Shown: positions 25,300 through 33,955, counted from the first letter of the stretch. The stretch: DNA of 47,353 nt from JBGSKY01 sp041740995 (GCA_041740995.1 JBGSKY010000153.1:1-47353); one strand, 5' to 3'. The notes: generated by a model from the letters alone, not told the origin. Program-made: numbers and translations.

Positions 25300-26523
25300 A
25301 TGAAAAACCAAATCGAAAGCGTTGAGTTTAAGTCGATGGCCGTGCTGTTATCGGCGATGATCTTGCATTTGTTATTTGCCTTGAGGATTCAGGCTGCTGA
25401 ACCACTACGTGTCTTAATGCTGGCCGGTGAACCAAGTCATGGATATGGTATGCATGAACATGCTGCCGGGTTGCGAGTTCTTGCAGACTCCCTACGACAT
25501 GCGTCTAGGCGGATTACGACCGAAATTATTCAAGGGTGGCCAAGTCATATAGAGTCGGTCCAGAACGCTGATGCGGTCGTCATCTACTGTGACGGCAAAG
25601 AGAACCATCTGGCCTTTGAGGCATCCAAGCGACATCAGATTGCTGAAGTGCTCACAAGCGGTGGCGGGCTTGTCGCGATTCACTATGCGACAGAAATGCT
25701 CAACGACGAATCAGGAGACCACTGGCGTGACCTGCTGGGTGGCCATTTCGAAACGAACTACAGCGTAAACCCGCACTGGGTTGCCGAATTTGAATCGTTT
25801 GAAACGCACCCGAGTAATCATGGGCTGGAGCCTTTCAGGATCAAGGATGAATGGTATTTCAACATGCGTTTCTCCAAAAAGGGAAAGCTGACGCCAGTCC
25901 TTCGGGCTATCGCACCAGAATCTACGATGTCGCGACCGGACGGCGATCATAGCGGAAATCCTTTCGCTCGAAAAAGCGTTGCAGCAGGCGAGTTACAGAC
26001 AGTTGCCTGGGCCTTCGAACCAGATATCGGTGGGCGAAGTTTCGGATTTACGGGTGGTCACAATCACTGGAACTGGTCAGATCGGAATCAAATTCTTCTA
26101 CTTACCAATGCAATTCGTTGGGCTGCAGGAGAGGAGATCGAATCAAGTGGGGCTACCGCCTTGACGCCTGCAATTGAATCTTTAATCAAAAGTCAAGACG
26201 AGCCGATCCCAGCCGACTTTCACATTTCGCATGTCAAACAACAATATCGATTTGATAACCAAGCTGAGGAGTCAGACGATGCACAGTTCAATCCCATCCA
26301 GCATGCGATGTCGCCCGTACTGGCATCGGACAAAAACGCCTCGATTAATATGCACTTAGAATTCGAATGGCCACCTGCAGGGCTTTTTCTCAAAGCCAAT
26401 CGAAGACTAAATTGTCTTGGTCAAGCGATTTCGACCCACAAGAACGGAAGGTCCTCTCCAGCAAATGGAGACAGATCAGAGCAACGATACAAACGCTTTG
26501 GCTGCGTTGCGTCTGTTGATTGA
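25300..26523 (+). CDS. ThuA-like domain protein, C-terminus out of frame
   Basis: From the ATG at 25300 the product is 407 aa. A hydrophobic signal (MAVLLSAMILHLLFALRIQA) is followed by a full ThuA domain: LRVLMLAGEPSHGYGMHEHA, DAVVIYCDGKENHLAFE, GGGLVAIHYATE and WAFEPDIGGRSFGFTGGHNH, then an NAIRWAAG end. ThuA proteins are glutamine-amidotransferase-fold proteins linked to carbohydrate use. After about residue 300 the sequence stops resembling a folded domain. Between 26385 and 26500 a different frame reads more sensibly (WSSDFDPQERKVLSSKW), so the tail is probably frameshifted. In planctomycetes ThuA is often fused to a dehydrogenase and a haem domain, and here only the two ends remain. Confidence 0.75.
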   Translation: MKNQIESVEFKSMAVLLSAMILHLLFALRIQAAEPLRVLMLAGEPSHGYGMHEHAAGLRVLADSLRHASRRITTEIIQGWPSHIESVQNADAVVIYCDGKENHLAFEASKRHQIAEVLTSGGGLVAIHYATEMLNDESGDHWRDLLGGHFETNYSVNPHWVAEFESFETHPSNHGLEPFRIKDEWYFNMRFSKKGKLTPVLRAIAPESTMSRPDGDHSGNPFARKSVAAGELQTVAWAFEPDIGGRSFGFTGGHNHWNWSDRNQILLLTNAIRWAAGEEIESSGATALTPAIESLIKSQDEPIPADFHISHVKQQYRFDNQAEESDDAQFNPIQHAMSPVLASDKNASINMHLEFEWPPAGLFLKANRRLNCLGQAISTHKNGRSSPANGDRSEQRYKRFGCVASVD

Positions 26524-27325
26524 ACAGTCGGGCGCAGAAGCAGTGACGGCGTTCATTAATTATCAATCGCGCGAAAATAAAATTCGAATCGCGGCCTTGC
26601 TCGGAACAATTGGCGACGTACCTTCAAACACGTTGCTCAATTCGATGATGAACAGTGACCATTCAAGCTATGAAATCACTTCATCGGTCGTCAGAGGATT
26701 GAGCAAAAGTACAGCCGGCCAAGAAAAAATTCTCGAGCTAGCCTCGGCTCAGCAATTACCCAATGAAGTCGCTTTGTTAGCAGGTGGATTGCTCAGCCGC
26801 TCAGCCGACGAAGCAATCCGTTGGAAGGCTTTGCAAGTCTTACCCAAGCCAAATCTAGATGCATCAAATCCGTTACCGCCACTTGATGTGTTGGTACGGT
26901 TGGAAGGCGATGCGGCCAAGGGGCTGCAAGTTTTTCGCGGCGTGGCGACTTGTAGCAATTGCCATGTGGTCAGTGGCTATGGAAAAAAAGTTGGTCCGAA
27001 TTTATCAGAGATAGGCAGCAAACTGTCTCGTGAGGCGCTCTATGCTGCAATCCTAGCTCCTAGCGCAGGTATCAGTCACAATTATGAAAACTATCTGGCG
27101 ATGATGGACGAGGACAGAGTTCTGTCCGGATTGTTAATCGCCCAAACTGAAGATCGCATCGTCTTACGCAACGCTGATGCAATTGACATTGAAATCGAGA
27201 CCGACGACTTGATCGAACTACGAAAAAGCGACAGGTCAATTATGCCGGAAGGATTGCATCAAACAACGGACCAACAAGGTTTGGTCGATCTAGTAAGTTA
27301 CCTTATGACCTTGAAAGCTAAGTAA
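26465..27325 (+). CDS. HEAT-like plus planctomycete haem-binding (CxxCH, TIGR02603-type) domain, detached C-terminus
   Basis: An ATG at 26465 gives 286 aa; a TTG at 26417 is also open. The first half is alpha-helical and repeat-like (LRLLIEQSGAEAVTAFI). The second half is the putative haem-binding domain common at the C-terminus of giant planctomycete dehydrogenases: GLQVFRGVATCSNCHVVSG with CSNCH, KVGPNLSEIGSKLSREALYA, ILAPSAGISHNYENY, and a MPEGL near the end. There is no signal peptide, which makes no sense for a c-type haem protein unless it was once part of the upstream ThuA protein. The two ORFs overlap in different frames. Likely a fragment of a decaying fused gene. Confidence 0.7.
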   Translation: METDQSNDTNALAALRLLIEQSGAEAVTAFINYQSRENKIRIAALLGTIGDVPSNTLLNSMMNSDHSSYEITSSVVRGLSKSTAGQEKILELASAQQLPNEVALLAGGLLSRSADEAIRWKALQVLPKPNLDASNPLPPLDVLVRLEGDAAKGLQVFRGVATCSNCHVVSGYGKKVGPNLSEIGSKLSREALYAAILAPSAGISHNYENYLAMMDEDRVLSGLLIAQTEDRIVLRNADAIDIEIETDDLIELRKSDRSIMPEGLHQTTDQQGLVDLVSYLMTLKAK

Positions 27326-27333
27326 GTTTTCTT

Positions 27334-27735
27334 ATGAAAAACATCGCTGTTTCCTATCCGCTTGATGCCGAGACACCCACCTCGCATCTGCCGTTTAGCC
27401 CTTGCGTAATTGTCGGTGAGCTCGTTTTTGTGTCCGGTCAAGCATCAGTAGATCAGAGCGGCCAAATCATTGGTGGTACAATCGAAGAGGAAGTCCGCCG
27501 CAGTATTGGAAATCTAGAAGCGGTTCTGAAGACAGCGGGCTGTACGTTACAGGACGTCGTCCAAACCCGAAACTATGTACGCGACGATGATGATTTGGCT
27601 CGCTACAACGAAGTCTATCGCGAGCTTTTTCCTGATCCCAAGCCAGCCCGAACGACTCTTACTCGTTGTCTCGGCGAAGCAATACGATATGAGATTGAGT
27701 GCATTGCTGTTCTGAATAGGTCTCAAATAATCTGA
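27334..27735 (+). CDS. RidA-family enamine/imine deaminase
   Basis: The 133-aa product is the RidA/YjgF/UK114 length. It shows FSPCVIVGELVFVSGQASVD, GGTIEEEVRRSIGNLEAVL, and ARTTL with the arginine that binds the substrate carboxylate, ending IECIAVL. RidA hydrolyses reactive 2-aminoacrylate-type enamines and imines made by PLP dehydratases. It starts 8 nt after the haem-domain ORF and shares the promoter with operator copy 4. It fits as the clean-up partner of the DSD1-type enzyme at 18380. Confidence 0.9.
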   Translation: MKNIAVSYPLDAETPTSHLPFSPCVIVGELVFVSGQASVDQSGQIIGGTIEEEVRRSIGNLEAVLKTAGCTLQDVVQTRNYVRDDDDLARYNEVYRELFPDPKPARTTLTRCLGEAIRYEIECIAVLNRSQII

Positions 27736-27760
27736 GCAAGCGACAGTTCCGTGATCGCTT

Positions 27761-28225
27761 TTAGCTGCTCTGTTTTCGCAACGCTTTGGTTAATATTCTG
27801 TCGAAGGTGTCGGAAAACGATTTTTTGTCGGCTGGTCCATAAGCCATAGCATTTCCAACCACATGGCCCTCGCCACGCAAATCGTCCAAGAAGTTTCTCA
27901 TTGATAGACGTGACGCTATTGTGTCAGCACAATGCTCTTGTCCACGAGGGTCGATTACGAAGAGATTTTTGGCCACTAATTGAGCTGCCAAAGGTATATC
28001 TGCAGTGACCGCGATGTCGCCTGGCGAACTGTTAGCCACGATGTACTGGTCTGCTTCGTTGGCGCCGCTGCCAACTTGAATGGCCGTGACCATCGGTAGC
28101 TGCGATGGTTTCGCAATGCGTTGATTTGCAACCAAGTGAGTTATGATATTTAATCGCTTTGCCGCTTTGAAAACGACTTCTTTCACGGCTAATGGTGTCG
28201 CGTCCGCATCGATCCAGATTTTCAA
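27761..28225 (-). CDS. UPF0178/DUF188 (YaiI/YqxD) family protein
   Basis: A TTG at 28225 gives 154 aa, the family's normal length, beginning KIWIDADATPLAVKEVVF. An open frame continues back to 28348, but its first 41 residues are not family-like. The family signature is normally DADACP; here the Cys is Thr. Other conserved parts are present: GANEADQYIVANSSPGDIAV, TADIPLAAQLV and RNFLDDLRGEG. These are PIN-like-fold proteins with a suspected but unproven nucleic-acid role. The gene converges on ridA, with 25 nt between stops. Confidence 0.75.
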   Translation of the reverse strand: MKIWIDADATPLAVKEVVFKAAKRLNIITHLVANQRIAKPSQLPMVTAIQVGSGANEADQYIVANSSPGDIAVTADIPLAAQLVAKNLFVIDPRGQEHCADTIASRLSMRNFLDDLRGEGHVVGNAMAYGPADKKSFSDTFDRILTKALRKQSS

Positions 28226-28379
28226 CAGTTTTTTCGCTTCGTAAAAGAAAACATCATCAAAGTATAATTCGTCAGGGCATTGACCAAACTTGTCAAGCCT
28301 CTGGCGATAAATCAAGTTAGTCAAAGGACCGCAATCCGGCCAAGGCAAGGGTTAGCATTTATATCAAGGAGGTTTTATC

Positions 28380-28757
28380 ATGCCCAAGTTTTACGTTACT
28401 TGTGGGTCGCAAACTTTAATTACGGATGCTCAGATGGCTGGACAGGCAGCACTTCGGTTAATCGACGAAGTGCTTATTTCTTGTGTCTGGAACTATTGTG
28501 ATTGGCGTTCTAGCGACGAAACTCGTCGAGAGAAACTTGCGAGTGAAGTTTTAACGCATCTGGGCACGATCGTCCAAGTGAGTCAGTGCGGCGACGGAGC
28601 CAGCGAAGCGGGCGAGTTTCAAGTCGCCGAGTTGTTTGAAAGCTGGCATCGCCTAATGTGCGCTGTCCAGGAAAAGTACGTTAAAGTTGGCTTGGCGAAA
28701 AATCGTGCTTTCCAACGCATAGAATCGTCTTTTGCAAAGCCGCGAAAACCTCGCTAG
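28380..28757 (+). CDS. Hypothetical protein, 125 aa, with a strong ribosome-binding site
   Basis: The product is not recognised. An exact AAGGAGG lies 7 nt before the ATG, the best Shine-Dalgarno match I see in the window, so this is very probably a real, well-translated gene. The protein has Cys9, a central Cys/Trp cluster (LISCVWNYCDW), an acidic middle and a basic tail (AKPRKPR). There is no signal peptide or membrane segment. It is transcribed away from the DUF188 gene and stands alone. Confidence 0.65.
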   Translation: MPKFYVTCGSQTLITDAQMAGQAALRLIDEVLISCVWNYCDWRSSDETRREKLASEVLTHLGTIVQVSQCGDGASEAGEFQVAELFESWHRLMCAVQEKYVKVGLAKNRAFQRIESSFAKPRKPR

Positions 28758-28979
28758 CGAACACTAAGATGTTCTATCGATAGTTCACCGATGGTTGAAA
28801 AATACTGACCACGGCTCTCTTGTACGGACTTGTTGAAAATTGTTTTTTGGCTGAAAACTAATGCAAGTTAATTTTTTTCGGGATGTGACTCTGGTAGCAG
28901 AGATCGGCGTGAAATCGCATGGCCGGGTTGAACAAATACTTGCTGAATCGAATTCGTCCGCAAAAATTCTCGTTCTCTA

Positions 28980-30542
28980 ATGACGCAAATAATCACTACG
29001 TCAAAGACGCGACGTGCGACTTCACAGAGATTTAAAAACGAATCAAACAGCTCAAAAGCATTCGATTTTGACCAGAAATCGATTACAATCCCGGCAATAC
29101 TTTTCGGCTTGTCTAGATTTTCGGAGTGCTTGCTGGTGCCCTATTGCCTTGTCTCCAACCAACGTCGCTGGTCGCTCATTGGGTTGTTTTTTTGTCTTGT
29201 TGGTCTCGGTTTGAGTGCTGTAGCCTTGGCAACGCCAAACATTATTGTGATATTTTGTGATGATCTAGGCTATGGTGATCTTGGATGTTTTGGGCACCCG
29301 ACGATTGCGACACCGAACATAGATCGTATGGCGTCCGAGGGACAAAAGTGGACTGAGTTTTATGTTGCCTCTAGTGTTTGCACACCCAGTCGAGCTGCAT
29401 TGCAAACGGGAAGATATCCGATTCGATCGGGCCTGAGTGACACTGGAAGACGAGTTTTGTTTCCCGATTCGACAGGCGGTTTGCCAGCCAGCGAAACCAC
29501 GATCGCGGAACTGCTAAAGCAGAAAGATTACGCGACCCACGCCATAGGCAAATGGCACTTGGGGCACCTTCCCGCATTCTTGCCGACCAGCCATGGCTAT
29601 GACAGTTACTTTGGGATTCCTTACTCCAACGATATGGACCGAGTCGAATCTGCGCCTGCTGGTAAAGAAAGTATCTTTGAACCGAAGACTGAATATTTTG
29701 ATGTTCCATTGATGCGCGGCGAGGAGGTTATCGAGCGTCCGGCTGAGCAACATACGCTCACACGTCGGTACACTGAAGAAGCCATTCAGTTAATAAAGAG
29801 TTCAACGGAGAAGCCTTTCTTCATTTACCTTGCCCACAATTTGCCTCACGTTCCACTGTTTGCTTCCGATGATTTTACCGGGACCAGCCGCCGCGGGCTC
29901 TATGGAGATGTGATCGAAGAGATCGATTGGTCTGTTGGACAAATTCTGAACACGCTGCGGGAACTTAAGATTGCCGAAAATACTATGGTGGTTTTCACTT
30001 CGGACAATGGACCGTGGTTGAGCTATCAGACGCATGGCGGTTCAGCCGGTTTGTTGCGGGATGGAAAAGGTTCCACTTGGGAAGGTGGAATGCGAGTTCC
30101 AACAGTTTTTTGGTGGCCAGGAAAAGTGAAACCTGCTGTGATCAGCGAGATTGGTTCGACGCTTGATATATTACCAACTTGTGCCAAGCTGGCTGAGATA
30201 TCGATCCCTGAAGACCTCCTTTTAGATGGGTTTGATTTAACCCCGACGCTTTTCGAGGTGGATCCAAGTCCTCGAAAAGGCATGATCTACTATCGTGGTG
30301 ACGAGGTCTTTGCGCTTCGGTCTGGAATGTTTAAGGCACATTGGAAAACTCAGACAGCATACGTTGGACAGAACCAGCCGGAGATTCATGAAGCGCCACT
30401 ACTGTTTCATCTCGGCCACGATCCAGGCGAGGCGTTTGATGTCGCTGCCGACAATTCGAGTGTCATTGCGGAATTAGAACAATTGCGGGACGCTCATCTT
30501 CAAACCATTCAGCCGGTCGAGGATCAATTGAGTAAGCGCTAG
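28980..30542 (+). CDS. Arylsulfatase A-type sulfatase
   Basis: The 520-aa product has an unusual N-terminus of about 60 hydrophilic residues before a hydrophobic segment (WSLIGLFFCLVGLGLSA); a later start near that segment would give an ordinary signal peptide. The type I sulfatase core is complete: PNIIVIFCDDLGYGDLGCFG for calcium binding, the formylglycine box SSVCTPSRAALQTGRYP with Cys134, KWHLGHLPAFLPTSHGYD, and FTSDNGPWLSYQTHGGSAG. Formylglycine formation would need a maturase not present here. It probably hydrolyses sulfate esters of marine polysaccharides outside the cytoplasm. Its end faces a TauE-type exporter gene. Confidence 0.9.
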   Translation: MTQIITTSKTRRATSQRFKNESNSSKAFDFDQKSITIPAILFGLSRFSECLLVPYCLVSNQRRWSLIGLFFCLVGLGLSAVALATPNIIVIFCDDLGYGDLGCFGHPTIATPNIDRMASEGQKWTEFYVASSVCTPSRAALQTGRYPIRSGLSDTGRRVLFPDSTGGLPASETTIAELLKQKDYATHAIGKWHLGHLPAFLPTSHGYDSYFGIPYSNDMDRVESAPAGKESIFEPKTEYFDVPLMRGEEVIERPAEQHTLTRRYTEEAIQLIKSSTEKPFFIYLAHNLPHVPLFASDDFTGTSRRGLYGDVIEEIDWSVGQILNTLRELKIAENTMVVFTSDNGPWLSYQTHGGSAGLLRDGKGSTWEGGMRVPTVFWWPGKVKPAVISEIGSTLDILPTCAKLAEISIPEDLLLDGFDLTPTLFEVDPSPRKGMIYYRGDEVFALRSGMFKAHWKTQTAYVGQNQPEIHEAPLLFHLGHDPGEAFDVAADNSSVIAELEQLRDAHLQTIQPVEDQLSKR

Positions 30543-30648
30543 CCTGGACTGACGTATCTGGTTCGGCAAGCCAGCGCGGAACCGGCTGGTGATTTCCGCT
30601 TTGAAATCCAGATTCAAGGGGACATTGACAAACGTTTCCGCGAGCCAC

Positions 30649-31398
30649 TCAAAACAAGCCCATTAGGCGTATGGCGGCAATCGCTGTGAAAGTTAGCAAC
30701 AGCGTATCGAAAAGTTTTTGAGGGATGTATTTAACAATTTTGCTCCCTAAAAGCATGCCTACGACCACGAGCGGGCTGAGCATTAAATTGAGTCGCACGG
30801 TCTCGATGCTAATTAAACCAAGTTCATAGCTAAATGGGATTTTCGCGCAGTTCAACAAGCAGAAGAACCAGGCGCACGTACCAACAAACGGCAACTTTGG
30901 TACGCCGATTGAAAGAAAGTAGATTGCGATTACTGGACCGGCCGCATTGGCAATCATCGTTGTAAATCCGGTAACCAGGCCAGCTAGCACCGAAAGTGCA
31001 CCCGTATGGTCGCTATGTCCAATTAGCTCTGGCTTCCAGAGTCTAATGCATTGGATAACGGTCAAAGAGAAGATGATTATTCCGATCAACCTAGCAATGC
31101 TTTGACTATCTAATCGATCCATCAGAAGCCAACCTATGATCACTCCAGCAATAGCCGGTGGCATCAAACGTCGAACGTAGTCCCAACGCACATGTTTGCC
31201 GAAGAGAACAATTGCTGAAACATCACCAACAATTAACAGTGGGAGCAAGATACCGGTCGATTCCCGAGCTCCAAAAACGTTCGCGAAGATGATGACATGC
31301 AGCATGCCAAATCCGGCCAGCCCGCTTTTTGAAATGCCAATACCAGTCGCAGCGATCGCCAATAAAAGCCATTGAGCGGTGGTGAGATCAAAGTTCAA
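30649..31398 (-). CDS. TauE/SafE-family sulfite/organosulfonate exporter
   Basis: The 249-aa product has about eight membrane segments and TauE/SafE features: ISKSGLAGFGMLHVIIFANV near the start, LLPLLIVGDVSAIVLFGKHV, and VTGFTTMIANAAGPVIAIYF in the second half. The family moves sulfite, sulfoacetate and other small anions out of the cell. It lies 13 nt behind the PfkB kinase gene on the same strand and converges with the sulfatase gene, which fits sulfated-sugar use, though the substrate is not visible in sequence. Confidence 0.87.
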   Translation of the reverse strand: MNFDLTTAQWLLLAIAATGIGISKSGLAGFGMLHVIIFANVFGARESTGILLPLLIVGDVSAIVLFGKHVRWDYVRRLMPPAIAGVIIGWLLMDRLDSQSIARLIGIIIFSLTVIQCIRLWKPELIGHSDHTGALSVLAGLVTGFTTMIANAAGPVIAIYFLSIGVPKLPFVGTCAWFFCLLNCAKIPFSYELGLISIETVRLNLMLSPLVVVGMLLGSKIVKYIPQKLFDTLLLTFTAIAAIRLMGLF

Positions 31399-31411
31399 TC
31401 TTTAACCTGAC

Positions 31412-32275
31412 CTATGATTGCACGGGAGGAAGACCGCCTTGATGGCTACAAGTCGCAGCTGCCAAGCTGACGGCTGCTTGAGCGATTATTTCGGGTGGAT
31501 CGTTTCGCAGCAATCCACAGACCGCAGCAGCAGTGAATGAATCGCCAGCTCCGACAGTGCTTTCCATTTTGGAGACCGCTCTTGCTGGTGTGAATATGTG
31601 TTCACCCCGATGGAAAACGTGAGCACCTGACGAGCCACAGGTTACAAAGAGCGTGTTGATTCCAAATTGTTTTTCCAAAGCAATTGCGAACTGCGAGTAC
31701 TCGATTGGAATCGAAAGTGCATTTGCGACAGCGGGAACTTCTTCATCGTTAAGCTTTAATGCATTGCCTAATAGAACCGACTGATAAATGATCTCATCGG
31801 AGATCTGAGGCTTTCGGAGATTTACATCTAAAATGCGCAAGCGGTCAGCGGGAACCGATGACAACGCCAACTGAATCGCTTCTCGCGAAATTTGATCGCG
31901 TTGAGCCAGCGTACCAAAACAAACGGCCGATGCGCGAGGCAGCAGTGTATTTAAAGAATACTGGTTAGCGCAGATTTGATCCCAGGCGACTGGTTGATTG
32001 ATCGTGTAGCTTGGTTGTCCATTTGACAGGAAGACATCAACAGTCCCAGTTGGCAACTCGTTTCGAGTAACACCTCCACTATCAATATTTCGATTCGCCA
32101 ATTCGAGAAGGGCGGCGTTCCCTAATTCATCATTCCCGACTGCCGATATTATTGCTCCGCTAAAACCCAAAGCAGCAACATGCCCGATGAAATTTGTGGG
32201 TGCACCGCCGAGGATTTTTTGATCCTCAAAACAGTCGTAAAGCACTTCGCCAATGGCGACAACAGGTCCATACAT
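31412..32275 (-). CDS. PfkB-family sugar kinase, fructokinase-like
   Basis: The 287-aa product shows the ribokinase-fold pattern: GEVLYDCFEDQKILGGAPTN at the start, VDVFLSNGQPSYTINQPVAW (typical of fructokinase-like members), LDVNLRKPQIS, a LKLNDEEV box, and the catalytic/anion-hole motif GAGDSFTAAAVCGLL near the C-terminus. It phosphorylates a monosaccharide with ATP. The start lies in a 247-nt region divergent from the membrane glycosyltransferase-like gene. It is co-directional with the TauE gene and is probably in one transcript. Confidence 0.88.
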   Translation of the reverse strand: MYGPVVAIGEVLYDCFEDQKILGGAPTNFIGHVAALGFSGAIISAVGNDELGNAALLELANRNIDSGGVTRNELPTGTVDVFLSNGQPSYTINQPVAWDQICANQYSLNTLLPRASAVCFGTLAQRDQISREAIQLALSSVPADRLRILDVNLRKPQISDEIIYQSVLLGNALKLNDEEVPAVANALSIPIEYSQFAIALEKQFGINTLFVTCGSSGAHVFHRGEHIFTPARAVSKMESTVGAGDSFTAAAVCGLLRNDPPEIIAQAAVSLAAATCSHQGGLPPVQS

Positions 32276-32521
32276 AGATTCAAAATTTGCTCGGTGAAAT
32301 AATTTCGCATCGAGTTACGTTCTTCAACTCTTCGCAATAAGAAAACGTTATGCTAACAAACTAGCTTAGCAGTACATTGGCTCAACGGATACCTCGCAGG
32401 CATCATGCCACAACGTCGACCGTCGTTTCCTTTCAGTGCTGTGTAATCGTAGCTCAGTGTGCTTTGAGCAAATTTACCATGGCAGCCTTAGAGCCGCAAA
32501 ATAGCATCGCGGAAAAGAAAA

Positions 32522-33955
32522 TTGTACAGATATCGACTGCTGGCGACTTTTGTTTGTGCTTTCGCAATACTTGTTAGCATTAATGTTCGTTGGATAGCGA
32601 ACAATGAATGGTTTGATTTGCCCGCCAAACCATTTTCCGATGGCCCTGATTATGAATCAATGGCATGGGGACTTGCTCATGGAATTGGGCTCTCATCACA
32701 CTTTGGTAACCCGCAATGGCAGCAGACTTACTTGATTGCGGACCCGGAAATCTACGACGGTTGGGAGCAAAAAACAGGACCAATTGTACCGCGGACTGAC
32801 CGCCCTCCCCTACTGTCAGTTTGCATAGCTGGGATCTACTTAGTACTAGGCAGCAATCAAACGGCTTACGTCGTGGTAAGAATCTTTTTAGCGATTTGTC
32901 TCTCGCTCGCGGGTGCTATTGCCGTGGTGATGTCTCAGCATATATGGGACCGGATCGCGGCGTCGTCAGATCAGAATATTTCGCAGCGATGGCGTATTAC
33001 GATGCCATTTCTGGCTTCAGCGTTCTGCCTATTGATCGCTGTTTTTGATAACAACGTCAAGCGATACATGGAAGACTTTTTGACAGAGCTTCCTGCTTTT
33101 GCATTAACACAAATATTTGCGATCGCGGTTTTTGCTGCTATGAACGCACGGCAACCGCGTTGGGCGATCGTCGCCGCTGGAGTCCTATTTGCGTTAATGT
33201 CTTATGCTCGGTCGCTGTTCATTTTGTGGATGCCAGGACTGTGCGTGCTACTGTTTGTCCTGTTTTGGATCAGTTATCAGCCACGCGTGGTTCATGAAAA
33301 AACTATGCAGCCAAATGGTTTAAAGGGCGCGATAGTTTCACTGAAGCAAACCGTTTTATTCGCGTCGGTCGTCCTGTTATGCCTTTCCCCTTGGCTAGTT
33401 CGCAATTGTCTCGTCTTACAGACTTTCATGCCGTTAGGTACGAAAGGGCCCGTGACACTGATGGGAGGCTATTGCGATGAATCTTTTGACGCCGGCGGCG
33501 ATTGGCGTTCCGAGCCAGAACTATATTGGCGCAAGGTCGAGCGGACAAGTTTTGGGACGGAGCTCGACTGGTCAACCAGCGCAAACATCGTTTATGAACT
33601 GGAAATGGTTCGAATTGCTCGCCAGGAAATCAAAGCTTGGATCAACCAAAATTGGTCAAAGATTCCGCGACTTATTGCTGGTCGTATATGGATTCACTTC
33701 AATCCTTATTCTGGCAAGAGTGGAATCGCGAAATTGCTTGCCGCAATCGGCGCGATTATCGTTATTTACCGAGCACCAAGATATGGCATCTTCTTAGTTG
33801 GCATGATCGCAATTAATGCAACCGTTGTAGCGGGCTTGTACAGCGTCGGTGGTCGGTTCCTTGTGCCGCTTTATGGCGTGATGTATGTCTTTGCAGCGAT
33901 CGGTTGCACAGGATTGTTAAGCATCGGACTTTCGAAAATGCGACGTTACATTTAG
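32522..33955 (+). CDS. Polytopic membrane protein, GT-C glycosyltransferase-like
   Basis: A TTG start gives 477 aa; the first Met/Leu is followed by a helix (LLATFVCAFAILVSINVRWI). A short acidic loop follows (FSDGPDYESMAWGLAHG), as expected for the Asp-bearing first loop of GT-C/ArnT-type enzymes. Then come about ten hydrophobic segments and a C-terminal stretch FLVPLYGVMYVFAAIGCTGLL. The RPPLLSVCIAGIYLVLG segment resembles the dolichyl-phosphate-mannosyltransferase-like group. A lipid-linked sugar transferase of the envelope is likely; the substrate is unknown. Confidence 0.7.
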   Translation: MYRYRLLATFVCAFAILVSINVRWIANNEWFDLPAKPFSDGPDYESMAWGLAHGIGLSSHFGNPQWQQTYLIADPEIYDGWEQKTGPIVPRTDRPPLLSVCIAGIYLVLGSNQTAYVVVRIFLAICLSLAGAIAVVMSQHIWDRIAASSDQNISQRWRITMPFLASAFCLLIAVFDNNVKRYMEDFLTELPAFALTQIFAIAVFAAMNARQPRWAIVAAGVLFALMSYARSLFILWMPGLCVLLFVLFWISYQPRVVHEKTMQPNGLKGAIVSLKQTVLFASVVLLCLSPWLVRNCLVLQTFMPLGTKGPVTLMGGYCDESFDAGGDWRSEPELYWRKVERTSFGTELDWSTSANIVYELEMVRIARQEIKAWINQNWSKIPRLIAGRIWIHFNPYSGKSGIAKLLAAIGAIIVIYRAPRYGIFLVGMIAINATVVAGLYSVGGRFLVPLYGVMYVFAAIGCTGLLSIGLSKMRRYI

